From Staphylococcus cornubiensis (GTDB lineage Bacteria > Bacillota > Bacilli > Staphylococcales > Staphylococcaceae): a DNA stretch of 50,552 nucleotides. The position numbers and the translations under genes are program-made. The stretch is taken from assembly GCF_900183575.1 (NCBI RefSeq), contig NZ_FXUZ01000014.1:1-50552 (forward strand). The letters run 5' to 3'. This document shows positions 11,158 to 19,594 of the stretch, in pieces (positions within the stretch are counted from its first letter, which is position 1; each line of letters begins with the position of its first letter). A model generated the notes under the pieces. It saw only the letters and a list, made by a program, of their open reading frames with translations. It had not been told where the DNA came from and searched no databases.

Positions 11158-11225
11158 GTTTGTGTGCGTCGCTTCAAACCGATAAAATAGAGTGTATGAG
11201 TTATTGAAAGGACGAGAGTTTACCG

Positions 11226-11966
11226 ATGAAGATTCAATTACCGAAACCTTTCTTTTTTGAGGAAGGCAAACGCGCAGTATTATTATTACACGGTTTTACT
11301 GGCAACAGCTCAGATGTGAGACAATTAGGACGCTTTTTACAGAAGAAAGGGTATACGTCTTATGCACCTCATTATGAAGGCCATGCCGCACCACCTGAAG
11401 AGATTTTACAATCGAGTCCGCACGTTTGGTATAAAGATGTGCTCGATGGTTATGAATATTTAGTGGAACAAGGTTACGACGAAATTGCAGTCGCAGGTTT
11501 ATCATTAGGTGGCGTTTTTGCATTAAAACTAAGCTTAAATCGAAGTGTAAAGGGTATTGTAACGATGTGTTCACCTATGTACATTAAGACAGAAGGCGCT
11601 ATGTACGAAGGTGTGTTAGAATATGCCCGTCAATTTAAAAAATATGAAGGTAAAGATGATGAAACAATTGAACGCGAAATGGCGGCATTTCATCCAACTG
11701 ACACATTGAGAGAGCTACAAGGTACGATTCAAGATGTCCGTGATAGTGTGGATGAAGTAATTGACCCGATTTTAGTCATTCAAGCAGAAAAAGATGAGAT
11801 GATTAATCCAGATTCTGCTAACGTCATTTACGATGAAGTGATGTCAGATGATAAACGTATCTCTTGGTACAAAGATTCTGGACATGTTATCACGATTGAT
11901 AAAGAAAAAGAAGCAGTATTTGAAGATGTTTACCAATTTTTAGAGTCATTAGATTGGTCTGAATAA
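11226..11966 (+). CDS. est: Carboxylesterase, alpha/beta hydrolase fold
   Basis: 246 aa, close to the Geobacillus Est30 type of carboxylesterase. The oxyanion-hole motif [10 protein letters not shown] is at about residues 19-28, the nucleophile elbow GLSLGG has its Ser near residue 93, the catalytic Asp is probably in AEKDEMI (near 196) and the His in DSGHVI (near 219). It hydrolyses short-chain esters in the cytoplasm; the natural substrate is unknown. It sits 50 bp ahead of rnr, and this est-rnr-smpB arrangement is conserved in Bacillales, suggesting co-transcription. Confidence 0.9.
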   Translation: MKIQLPKPFFFEEGKRAVLLLHGFTGNSSDVRQLGRFLQKKGYTSYAPHYEGHAAPPEEILQSSPHVWYKDVLDGYEYLVEQGYDEIAVAGLSLGGVFALKLSLNRSVKGIVTMCSPMYIKTEGAMYEGVLEYARQFKKYEGKDDETIEREMAAFHPTDTLRELQGTIQDVRDSVDEVIDPILVIQAEKDEMINPDSANVIYDEVMSDDKRISWYKDSGHVITIDKEKEAVFEDVYQFLESLDWSE

Positions 11967-12016
11967 ATAGGCGATAACACATATATTTTATTTTATAAAA
12001 AGAAAGGAGGAGCAAA

Positions 12017-14377
12017 ATGAATTTAAAAGAAGAGATTACAGCAATCATCAAAAGTGCAGACTATGAACCGATGTCTGTTTCTGACTTCCAAGATGCATTA
12101 GGACTCAGTAGTGCGGATTCATTTCGTGACCTTATAAAGATTTTGGTAGAGTTAGAACAAACAGGAATGGTGACGCGTACAAAACAAGACCGTTATCAAA
12201 AACAGCAACAGCAGAAGACGAATTCAGGTTTAGTGAGAGGGACGTTAAGCCAAAATAAAAAAGGATTTGCCTTTTTGCGTCCAGAAGATGAAGAAATGGA
12301 AGATATCTTTATCCCACCAACGAAGATTAACCGTGCGATGGATGGCGATGTTGTATTAGTCGAAGTGAAAAAGTCTCGTGGCGATTTTCGTAAAGGTAAG
12401 TTCGAAGGTGAAGTAAAAGCAATCGAATCACACTCGATTAAACAAGTGGTCGGTACTTATTCTGAAGCGCGTCACTTCGGTTTCGTTGTGCCTGATGATA
12501 AACGTATTATGCAAGATATCTTCATCCCTAAAGGTCAAGAATTGGGTGCTGTTGATGGACATAAAGTATTGGTACAGATTACGCAATACTCAGATGGTAC
12601 GAACAGTCCCGAGGGTCAAGTTTCAGCGATTTTAGGTCATAAAAATGATCCAGGCGTTGATATTTTATCCATCATCTACCAACACGGTATTGAAATCGAG
12701 TTTCCAGATGATGTGTTGAAAGAAGCAGAAGACGTGCCTGAAACAATTCAACCGGATGAAATTAAAGGGCGTCGTGACTTAAGAGATGAACTGACGATAA
12801 CCATCGATGGTGCAGATGCGAAAGATTTAGACGATGCCATCGCGGTGAAAAAGCTAGATAATGGTAATACTGAGTTAACTGTCAGCATTGCGGATGTGAG
12901 CTATTATGTTACTGAAGGGTCAGCACTAGACCGTGAAGCATACGACCGAGCAACAAGTGTCTATTTAGTTGACCGCGTCATTCCGATGATTCCGCACCGA
13001 CTCAGTAATGGGATTTGTTCGTTAAACCCTGATGTGGATCGATTAGCGATGAGTTGTCGTATGGAAATTAATGCTAAGGGTCAAGTCGTGAAACATGAGA
13101 TTTTTGAAAGTGTCATTCATTCTAATGCGCGTATGACGTATGAGGCTGTGAATCGTATCATTACGGACCAAGATGCTGCGACAAGAGCACAATATCCAGA
13201 AATCGTGCCCATGTTAGATTTAGCACAAACGTTATCTCAACAATTGATTGCAATGCGTAAAAATCGTGGTGAGATCGATTTTGATATTAAAGAAGCGAAA
13301 GTTATCGTGAACGAAGAAGGTATTCCGAAAGAAGTGGTGACACGTGAACGCGGTGAAGGTGAACGTTTAATCGAATCATTTATGTTGATTGCGAACGAAA
13401 CAGTCGCAGAGCATTTTAACAAAATGGAAGTGCCATTCATCTATCGTATTCATGAACAGCCGAAGTCAGAACGTCTCCGTCAATTTTTCGATTTTATTAC
13501 GAACTTTGGTATTATGGTCAAAGGAACAGGCGAAGATATTCATCCAAGTACGCTGCAAAATATTAACGAAGAAATTGCAGGACGCCCAGAAGATATGGTC
13601 ATTTCTACAATGATGTTACGTTCTATGCAACAAGCACGCTATGATGCTGACAACCTAGGCCATTTCGGTTTAGCAGCAGATTATTATACACATTTCACGT
13701 CACCGATTCGTCGTTATCCAGACTTGATTGTTCATCGTTTAGTGCGTAAATATTTAATCGAAAAATCAATGGATGGTCGTGCAATGCATGAATGGGAAGA
13801 AAAGCTGCCACAGATTGCTGAGCACACGTCTAATCGTGAACGTCGTGCGATTGATGCTGAACGTGATACAGATGAACTGAAAAAAGCCGAGTTTATGATT
13901 CAGCATATTGGTGATGAATTTGAAGGTGTCATTAGTTCTGTCGCGAATTTTGGTATGTTTGTAGAATTGCCAAACACGATTGAAGGTATGGTCAATATGC
14001 AAAATATGTCAGACGACTATTACCATTTTGATGAGCGTCAAATGGCATTGATTGGTGAACGAAAAGCGAAAGTTTACCGTATTGGTGATGTCGTGAAAGT
14101 TAAAGTCATTCATGTTGATGTGGATGAACGCCAAATCGATTTCCAAATTGTAGGGATGCCGATTGATGTTGGACCGAAACGTGAAAGAGAAGCACGCGGT
14201 AAAACCATTCAAGCGAAAACAAAAGGCAATCAATTTGAGAAAAAAGATAAAAAGAAAAAGCGTAAATCACGTAAAGGTAAAAACGCAAGACAGCGTGAAA
14301 AATCAGGCAATACGCAGCATAAACCATTTTATAAAGGTAAAAAAGTAAAGAAAAAAGCACGTAAAAAGAAAAAATAA
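12017..14377 (+). CDS. rnr: Ribonuclease R
   Basis: 786 aa 3'-5' exoribonuclease of the RNB family. Domains in order: N-terminal helix-turn-helix-like region (about 1-60), cold-shock OB domains (about 70-220), the RNB catalytic domain with DGADAKDLDDAIAV (about 263-277) carrying the Asp residues that bind Mg, the HFTSPIRRYPDL signature (near 556), an S1 domain (about 630-710), and a very basic Lys-rich tail (720-786) ending KKARKKKK. It degrades structured RNA and, with tmRNA-SmpB, non-stop mRNA. RBS AAAGGAGGAG precedes ATG 12017. It is 15 bp ahead of smpB. Confidence 0.97.
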   Translation: MNLKEEITAIIKSADYEPMSVSDFQDALGLSSADSFRDLIKILVELEQTGMVTRTKQDRYQKQQQQKTNSGLVRGTLSQNKKGFAFLRPEDEEMEDIFIPPTKINRAMDGDVVLVEVKKSRGDFRKGKFEGEVKAIESHSIKQVVGTYSEARHFGFVVPDDKRIMQDIFIPKGQELGAVDGHKVLVQITQYSDGTNSPEGQVSAILGHKNDPGVDILSIIYQHGIEIEFPDDVLKEAEDVPETIQPDEIKGRRDLRDELTITIDGADAKDLDDAIAVKKLDNGNTELTVSIADVSYYVTEGSALDREAYDRATSVYLVDRVIPMIPHRLSNGICSLNPDVDRLAMSCRMEINAKGQVVKHEIFESVIHSNARMTYEAVNRIITDQDAATRAQYPEIVPMLDLAQTLSQQLIAMRKNRGEIDFDIKEAKVIVNEEGIPKEVVTRERGEGERLIESFMLIANETVAEHFNKMEVPFIYRIHEQPKSERLRQFFDFITNFGIMVKGTGEDIHPSTLQNINEEIAGRPEDMVISTMMLRSMQQARYDADNLGHFGLAADYYTHFTSPIRRYPDLIVHRLVRKYLIEKSMDGRAMHEWEEKLPQIAEHTSNRERRAIDAERDTDELKKAEFMIQHIGDEFEGVISSVANFGMFVELPNTIEGMVNMQNMSDDYYHFDERQMALIGERKAKVYRIGDVVKVKVIHVDVDERQIDFQIVGMPIDVGPKREREARGKTIQAKTKGNQFEKKDKKKKRKSRKGKNARQREKSGNTQHKPFYKGKKVKKKARKKKK

Positions 14378-14392
14378 CTCGAGGTGAAACCA

Positions 14393-14857
14393 ATGCCAAA
14401 AAAATCAGGAAAAGGCACATTAGCAGAAAATCGTAAAGCACGCCATGACTATAACATCGAGGATACGATTGAAGCGGGCATTGCGTTACAAGGTACGGAA
14501 ATCAAATCGATTCGTCGTGGAAGTGCCAACTTAAAAGATAGTTATGCACAAGTGAAGCATGGCGAAATCTTCTTGCATAATATGCATATTGCACCTTATG
14601 AAGAGGGAAACCGATTTAATCATGATCCGCTTCGTGTACGTAAACTTTTACTGCATAAACGTGAGATTTTAAAGTTAGGCGAGCGTACACGTGAGATTGG
14701 TTATTCGATTATTCCGCTTAAATTGTACTTAAAACAAGGCAACTGTAAAGTATTACTAGGTGTTGCACGCGGTAAGAAAAAATATGATAAGCGCCAATCT
14801 TTAAAAGAAAAAGCGGTCAAACGCGATATGGATCGTGCGATGAAACAAAAATATTAA
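14393..14857 (+). CDS. smpB: SsrA-binding protein SmpB
   Basis: 154 aa OB-fold protein that binds tmRNA and delivers it to stalled ribosomes. The start at ATG 14393 follows GAGGTGA; the earlier GTG at 14384 overlaps that RBS. Visible family segments are [27 protein letters not shown] (N-terminal part), [12 protein letters not shown], and the basic C-terminal tail [18 protein letters not shown] that enters the ribosomal decoding site. Directly followed by the tmRNA gene, its partner, and preceded by RNase R, which acts in the same pathway. Confidence 0.97.
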   Translation: MPKKSGKGTLAENRKARHDYNIEDTIEAGIALQGTEIKSIRRGSANLKDSYAQVKHGEIFLHNMHIAPYEEGNRFNHDPLRVRKLLLHKREILKLGERTREIGYSIIPLKLYLKQGNCKVLLGVARGKKKYDKRQSLKEKAVKRDMDRAMKQKY

Positions 14858-14886
14858 TGATTTGCGAAGAATGTAAATTTTTGATA

Positions 14887-14895
14887 TGATATAAT
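14887..14895 (+). promoter_or_regulatory. Extended -10 promoter of ssrA
   Basis: TGATATAAT is an extended -10 element (TGnTATAAT) about 36 nt ahead of the mature tmRNA 5' end. No good -35 is seen at 17 nt, which fits extended -10 promoters. A short transcribed leader would be removed from the precursor by processing. Confidence 0.6.
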
Positions 14896-14930
14896 GTGCT
14901 TTCATATCACGGAAGCACATTTAATACTAC

Positions 14931-15287
14931 GGGGATGTTTATGGATTCGACAGGGGTCCCCCGAGCTCATGAAGCGTGTCGGAGGGTTGTCTTCGTCATC
15001 AACACATCAGTTTATAATAACTGGCAAAACTAACAATAACTTCGCAGTAGCTGCCTAAGCGCACTCTGCATCACCTAACAGCATCGCCTATGTGCTGTTA
15101 ACGTGATTCAACTTGAGTAGGATACGCTCGTCACTGCCGTTTGAAGTCTGACGAGAAGAGATGAATCAAACTAGCATCATGTTGGCTGTCTATCGCCTTG
15201 CATGATGTGAATTTCAACGATAGACTACACACGTAGAAACATTTGTATCAGGACCTTTGGACGCGGGTTCAAATCCCGCCATCTCCA
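14931..15287 (+). ncRNA. ssrA: Transfer-messenger RNA (tmRNA, 10Sa RNA)
   Basis: The 5' end GGGGATG (14931-14937) pairs with CATCTCC at the 3' end to form the acceptor stem; the T arm (GGTTCAAATCCC) is intact and the CCA end is not encoded. The tag reading frame begins at GGC 15023 and runs to TAA 15056-15058, encoding GKTNNNFAVAA, one residue different from the S. aureus tag as I recall it (GKSNNNFAVAA). tmRNA frees stalled ribosomes and tags the nascent protein for degradation. The 3' end of ssrA is a common integration site for islands and prophages, which matters for the accessory genes that follow. Confidence 0.97.
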
Positions 15288-15313
15288 TTTTTTAGAGAAT
15301 AATCATGTTTAAT

Positions 15314-15358
15314 AAATTCCTGCAAGCGTTGATATTTCAATGTTTGCAGGAATTTTTC
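15314..15358 (+). terminator. Terminator of ssrA
   Basis: AAATTCCTGCAA (15314-15325) pairs perfectly with TTGCAGGAATTT (15344-15355), followed by T-rich sequence. Confidence 0.9.
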
Positions 15359-15388
15359 TTGTATTTCGTTAATATTCGTTTACTACTA

Positions 15389-15441
15389 TTTTGGTCATTG
15401 GATGGTCAAAAAATAAACGTTGACCAAAGAAATTGACCATC
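15389..15441. repeat. Cluster of four TGGTCA/TGACCA motifs after ssrA
   Basis: Two motifs on one strand (TGGTCA at 15392 and GATGGTCAA at 15401-15409) are mirrored by two on the other (TTGACCA at 15420 and TTGACCATC at 15433-15441). GATGGTCAA and TTGACCATC are exact inverted copies. This is protein-binding-site geometry. Just downstream of a tmRNA integration hotspot it could be arm-type integrase sites left by a lost element, or an operator. No integrase gene is visible. Confidence 0.45.
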
Positions 15442-15487
15442 TCTATTATATTGCGACTAAAACCTTTGATATAACAACGTTTCTTAT

Positions 15488-15547
15488 AAGCAAGTGTCGA
15501 ATATGTGTCAAGAGTGTATGACTCTAACACATCGGCCTTGCTTTTTT
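15488..15547 (+). terminator. Orphan multi-stem terminator-like hairpin
   Basis: Nested pairs AAGCAAG/CTTGCTT (15488/15537), ATGTGT/ACACAT (15503/15527) and AGAGT/ACTCT (15511/15521) are followed by a T6 run. No gene lies just upstream except ssrA, which has its own terminator, so it may end a small RNA or be the relic of a lost gene. The 15548-15806 stretch that follows holds no gene I can see. Confidence 0.5.
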
Positions 15548-15806
15548 GTTTGTGTAGATCATTGTCTTCTATTTTTAAAGATTAAGATTTAATTTTGTGA
15601 ATATGACCAATGATGAGAGAATGTAACATGAATGTATAGAAACAGGATAAATCCAATGTAGTAGGCGTCGAACAGGACGAGTGTAAGGTACTTAGATATT
15701 TACTTTTCCATATTCCGGCATAGCTAGTTGATTGTTTATATAATTTTATTATTATATTATAAGTATATATAGCTATTCTTGGGGCGTTTGGATGGAGGAG
15801 AAAAGT

Positions 15807-16601
15807 ATGAACAAGAAACGATTTGTCATCAGTTTATTGTGTAGCATTACAATCTTATGCATGATTTCAAGTTCTACCGCTTTAGCAGATCATATGCCAG
15901 ACCCAACACCAGATCAACTGAACAAATCAAGCCAATTCACAGGATTAATGGAAAACATGAAATTTTTGTATGAAGGTCATTCTCTATCAGCACAAAATGT
16001 TAAATCTGTCGATAGCTTTTTAGGACATGATTTAATTTTCGATTTAAAAGATGCACAATCGCAAAGTCAGGAACAAGTCAAAACAGAATTAATAAGTAAA
16101 GAATTAGCTGAAAAATATAAAAATCAACATGTAGATATTTTTGGTACAAATTATTATGCGAACTGTTATTTCTCGGGAATAGCAAAAGAGGATGCGGCAA
16201 ATAGAGGTAAAACGTGCATGTATGGTGGCCTGACAGCACATCAAGGCAACCATCTAGGTAAGGGCAATTCACAGACGATTTATATACAAGTTTTCGAAAA
16301 TGGTCAACATACCATCACTTTTAATGTACAAACCGATAAGAAAAGTGTAACCGCACAAGAACTTGACGTAAAAGCGAGACAATTTTTGGTTAGTAAACTC
16401 AAACTATATGAATTTAAAGGATCACCGTATGAAACAGGCTATATCAAGTTCATTGAATATGGTGGCGATACGTTCTGGTATGATATGATGCCGCCACCCG
16501 GTGATAAGTTTGATCAATCTAAGTATTTATTAATGTATCGTGATAACAAAACTGTTGATTCTAGATGTGTAAAAATCGAAGTACACTTAACGAAACAATA
16601 A
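15807..16601 (+). CDS. Staphylococcal enterotoxin C-like superantigen (SE-int type)
   Basis: 264-aa secreted superantigen. The start is ATG 15807, 6 nt after GGAGGAG; the ATG at 15792 lies ahead of that RBS. A signal peptide (about residues 1-27, ending STALA) precedes DHMPDPTPDQLNKSSQF, which resembles mature SEC/SEB. Cys120 and Cys137 form the typical disulphide loop, followed by the family signature MYGGLTAHQGNH. His145 and His149 match the HEGNH zinc site of SEC. The second signature, KKSVTAQELDVKARQFLVSK, and the C-terminal PPPGDKFDQSKYLLMY are also conserved. The family bridges MHC class II and T-cell receptor beta chains and causes emesis. It stands alone between ssrA and fosB with its own terminator, as an acquired gene would. 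Confidence 0.92.
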   Translation: MNKKRFVISLLCSITILCMISSSTALADHMPDPTPDQLNKSSQFTGLMENMKFLYEGHSLSAQNVKSVDSFLGHDLIFDLKDAQSQSQEQVKTELISKELAEKYKNQHVDIFGTNYYANCYFSGIAKEDAANRGKTCMYGGLTAHQGNHLGKGNSQTIYIQVFENGQHTITFNVQTDKKSVTAQELDVKARQFLVSKLKLYEFKGSPYETGYIKFIEYGGDTFWYDMMPPPGDKFDQSKYLLMYRDNKTVDSRCVKIEVHLTKQ

Positions 16602-16608
16602 AGACAAC

Positions 16609-16657
16609 AAAATAGCGCTTATGATTGAGAACAGATCACAATCATAAGCGCTATTTT
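16609..16657. terminator. Strong terminator after the enterotoxin gene
   Basis: A perfect 19-bp stem, AAAATAGCGCTTATGATTG (16609-16627) with its inverse at 16639-16657. It is symmetric, so it could act in both directions. Confidence 0.85.
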
Positions 16658-16985
16658 CAATCGTTAAGTTTGAAAGCAGGCATTTCGGTACTTGCTTTTT
16701 GATTGAATAAGGAATGTGAAAGTACTTGAATTTTTAAATTGGGCAGTCATTTGATTATTAAATGGTTAGTTTATGTTCAGCACCGTTTTCAAGGATTTTA
16801 TTTGGTAAGGCTATGATTTTTTAGGAGTCGTATCAAAATCAGATTTATCACATGCTTTTAGAGACATATACAATAAATCACAGGTATTAAGCAGTGGGAT
16901 TTCTAACTATTATTTTATTTACACAAAATATAGTTTAAAATATCGTTGAGATAAAAGAAGTCGTGATGTATTAAAGGAGGATTTC
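16658..16985. other. Intergenic region before fosB
   Basis: About 330 A/T-rich bases. I see no gene, repeat or strong promoter, apart from the AAAGGAGG ribosome binding site (about 16974-16981) of fosB. Confidence 0.4.
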
Positions 16986-17408
16986 ATGATTAAAGCTATC
17001 AATCATATCACATATTCTGTTTCGGATTTAAGGAATTCTATTAAGTTCTATAAGGATATTTTAAAAGCGACATTATTAGTTGAAGGGGAGCATACAGCCT
17101 ATTTTACACTAGGAGGAGTTTGGTTAGCCCTGAATGAGGAAAAGAACATACCTAGAAATGAGATAAAACAATCATACACACATATTGCTTTTTCTATAAG
17201 TGAAAGTGACTTTGACAGTTGGCACTACTGGCTAAAGCGTAATCGAGTGAATATACTAAAGGGTAGAGAAAGAAATGTTAAAGACAAGCAATCGATTTAT
17301 TTTACAGATCCTGACGGTCATAAAATAGAGCTACATACCGGTACTTTAGAAGAGCGTTTAGATTTTTATCAACAAGAAAAGCCACATATGAGATTTTTTA
17401 AGCATTAA
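16986..17408 (+). CDS. fosB: Metallothiol transferase FosB (fosfomycin resistance)
   Basis: 140-aa vicinal-oxygen-chelate fold enzyme. FosB opens the epoxide of fosfomycin by adding bacillithiol (or cysteine), using a divalent metal. The three metal ligands are placed as in known FosB: His7 (INHITYSV), His near 67 (YTHIAF) and Glu near 115 (DPDGHKIELHTGT). The C-terminal RLDFYQQEKPHMRFFKH also matches FosB closely. RBS AAAGGAGG precedes ATG 16986. It lies in the accessory stretch downstream of ssrA, followed by an NTF2-like gene 67 bp later. A related thiol transferase with another substrate is possible, but the match is close. Confidence 0.93.
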   Translation: MIKAINHITYSVSDLRNSIKFYKDILKATLLVEGEHTAYFTLGGVWLALNEEKNIPRNEIKQSYTHIAFSISESDFDSWHYWLKRNRVNILKGRERNVKDKQSIYFTDPDGHKIELHTGTLEERLDFYQQEKPHMRFFKH

Positions 17409-17475
17409 ACACGAAACACTTTTATTAAGGAAATGATGGTGCTGTTAATAAGCAATTATTTGAAGGAGACATTAA

Positions 17476-17805
17476 ATGATTGAGTACGAATGGAAACATT
17501 TGAAATGTGAAAATCGGGAAAGTGGGCAATTTATTGAGGTTTTGCATCCAGATTTTAAAGAGTTTGGTATGTCGGGAAAAGTGTATGATAGGAGCGACTT
17601 TGAAGGTATTGAATTACACGTAGCTGAGTATGAAATAAGTGATTTTCAAATTGATTATTTAGCAGAAGATTGTAGATTATGTACATATACTTTAGTAGAT
17701 CATACGCGGCACATTAAGACAAATAGAGCATCAATCTGGAAAATTCATGAAGGAGATTGGAAGTTATTGTTTCATCAAGGAACAGAGAAACGAGAACTAA
17801 CTTAA
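17476..17805 (+). CDS. NTF2/SnoaL-like protein (DUF4440-type)
   Basis: 109 aa with the pattern of the NTF2-like superfamily: an N-terminal helical part (FIEVLHPDFKEFGMSGKVYD), a central strand region (ELHVAEYEISDFQIDYLAEDCRL split over two strands) and the typical end RASIWKIHEGDWKLLFHQGT. Members bind small hydrophobic ligands or act as accessory domains, so no specific activity can be given. RBS GAAGGAGA is 7 nt before ATG 17476. It is close behind fosB and probably shares its transcript. A terminator follows, shared with the convergent DUF1828 gene. Confidence 0.75.
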   Translation: MIEYEWKHLKCENRESGQFIEVLHPDFKEFGMSGKVYDRSDFEGIELHVAEYEISDFQIDYLAEDCRLCTYTLVDHTRHIKTNRASIWKIHEGDWKLLFHQGTEKRELT

Positions 17806-17812
17806 AATGGAA

Positions 17813-17850
17813 AAGCACCTAAGACTTTGAGAAAGCTTAGGTGCAGTTTT
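17813..17850. terminator. Bidirectional terminator
   Basis: GCACCTAAG (17815-17823) pairs with CTTAGGTGC (17836-17844), with T-rich sequence on the plus strand and A-rich on the other flank, between converging genes. Confidence 0.8.
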
Positions 17851-17909
17851 ATTTTTAGCTGGAAATTTTGAATTGGACTTATTTCAACTTTGGATTTGCT
17901 GTTATTACT

Positions 17910-18686
17910 TTACTGTGTCAAAATCGCTTTTATTCTATCTTTATCTGACCAGTTTAATATTGAAAGATTTTCATGTTCTGCTGCTTGCCGTGCTTTAGTA
18001 GTAATTGGATTCTCAAAATCATTTGCGACGATGAACATTTGAGGTGCTAGTCCGCTTCTACTAGGTCTATTATCTTTAACATCTCTGTACATAAAAGCAT
18101 CAGTCGTCACTTTATTAAAATCTAGATGGTTTGCAAAATTGATAAGTTTTTCAGGTTTTGATTTTGTTTCCGGTAAAATGAAATCAATAAAATATTTTAT
18201 TCCTGATTCTCCTGAAACTGAAACTTTTGCCGAACCTAAAATCTCTTCGTTGTATAAAAAATCGAATACTTCTTCATAAAAAAGACGAGATACATTTGAC
18301 TTTGTAGTTAATGTTAGATCATAGAGTTTTAAAATACCTTGTATCAAGTTGTGTTTTGACTGTGCGAAACTATCATTCTTGACAAAAGAGACAATTTCTT
18401 CTCCATCTAAAACGAGGTTAAATTGGTTGAGTACGTTTTGAATAAGCCTCTTTCTTGTTTTAGTATGAACATCGATACCAGCGAGGTCAAGTTCATTTAT
18501 TGTTAAGCTATCATCAGATAATCGGATTTCTTGATTAGGTAATACCTCAAGATATATTCTTATATAATCATTTAAATGGTTTATAAATGGTGTCGTTATT
18601 TCTGTTGAACCTTCTAGTTCTTTATATCTGTAATTTTCTTTCATCCATTTAAAATATTCATTCATTTTTTGTTCAATTAACTCCAT
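17910..18686 (-). CDS. DUF1828/DUF1829 domain protein
   Basis: 258 aa. The start is ATG 18686, 9 nt after AAAGGAG; a longer frame to 18743 overlaps the upstream gene. The N-terminal half (about residues 1-120, with ITTPFINHLNDYIRIYLE and IRLSDDSLTINELDLAGID) fits DUF1828, and the C-terminal half (about 130-258, with FDFLYNEEILGSAKVSVSG and NFANHLDFNKVTTDAFMYRD) fits DUF1829; these assignments are from memory. No catalytic motif is obvious. The fold of DUF1829 and its usual location next to phage or defence genes suggest a role in conflict systems, but this is inference. It is the second gene of a two-gene unit, 23 bp after the frameshifted DUF6978 gene. Confidence 0.8.
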   Translation of the reverse strand: MELIEQKMNEYFKWMKENYRYKELEGSTEITTPFINHLNDYIRIYLEVLPNQEIRLSDDSLTINELDLAGIDVHTKTRKRLIQNVLNQFNLVLDGEEIVSFVKNDSFAQSKHNLIQGILKLYDLTLTTKSNVSRLFYEEVFDFLYNEEILGSAKVSVSGESGIKYFIDFILPETKSKPEKLINFANHLDFNKVTTDAFMYRDVKDNRPSRSGLAPQMFIVANDFENPITTKARQAAEHENLSILNWSDKDRIKAILTQ

Positions 18687-18708
18687 CTGCAGTTCACTCC
18701 TTTCTGTT

Positions 18709-19157
18709 TTAAAATAATTTTGGTTTGATGATAACATTTTCACGTTTAATGTTAGTATAGTTCATAAAAAAATCTAAGGCATCTATAAGCTCATTAATCA
18801 AGTGAATATTTTTTATTTCGTGTAATGGAATAGCAATTCCACCATATTCATATTCAGCAGTCATGATATGGATGTGTGGTGTAGGTATTCGATTAAAGTT
18901 TGGTGGATTAGCATGATCACTACCATTAACGTCAAAACGAATCATAGTACTGTTTTGATTAATGCTGTATAGTATTATGGTTAAATTGTCGGGGTTTTTA
19001 TGACCTATCTTATTTATGATTAATTTGAACCTTTCAGAGTCGTCTATAATATGTATTAAATTATGTTTAGTTTGCTCTCCGACACTTGGTAGATTCACAA
19101 TATTTTTTCAAATACTTTTATTTTACTCATTAATCGTTCATATATTTCTTTTTCCAT
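18709..19157 (-). pseudogene. DUF6978-like gene with a +1 A-tract frameshift
   Basis: ATG 19157 has an excellent RBS (AAGGAGG at 19164-19170), but its frame stops after 20 codons (MEKEIYERLMSKIKVFEKIL). Restoring one A in the A6 run at 19103-19108 (minus strand) joins it to the 129-codon downstream frame, giving a continuous 149-aa protein that reads through KNIVNLPSVGEQTKHNLI. The downstream frame could also start at GTG 19098, overlapping the stop, without an RBS of its own. The product resembles DUF6978 proteins, with IRFDVNGSDHANPP and IPTPHIHIMT motifs. It may be truly broken, phase-variable, or a sequence error. It forms a unit with the DUF1828 gene. Confidence 0.65.
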
Positions 19158-19594
19158 AGAAAGCCTCCTTTGTTTGATGGTTAGTTCTAATTTGGCTATG
19201 TACAAATTGTTTTATGAAATCCAAATCATTCATGCTTAAAGAAAATGAATGTACGACTGATCATATGATATGGATAAATGATTTTAAAAAGTAGTAAAGG
19301 GAGATAAAAGGCATCGTTAAATACATAATCATTAAAGAGAAGACAAAATAGATTTAGATATTGATATAAATCATATAGTGCACTTCGTTAATTTGCAAGT
19401 CGTAACGTGACATCTTTTAATGTGCTTGACATAAGTTAAGTCGTACCAAATTAGAGTAGCGATTCCTTTGTGATAGCACTTCTACCGGATCACATTGCAG
19501 GAATAGTATTAATACATAGAATGATTGAAAGCTTTATTTTATAATTTAATAGGAATTTATATTTTTGAGAAATGAGCAGGGAGATGTTTAAACG
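19158..19594. other. Divergent intergenic region
   Basis: About 430 bases between the minus-strand DUF6978/DUF1828 unit and the plus-strand glycerophosphotransferase. It must hold promoters for both. It is A/T-rich; I see no ORF with an RBS, tRNA or clear repeat. Confidence 0.4.
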
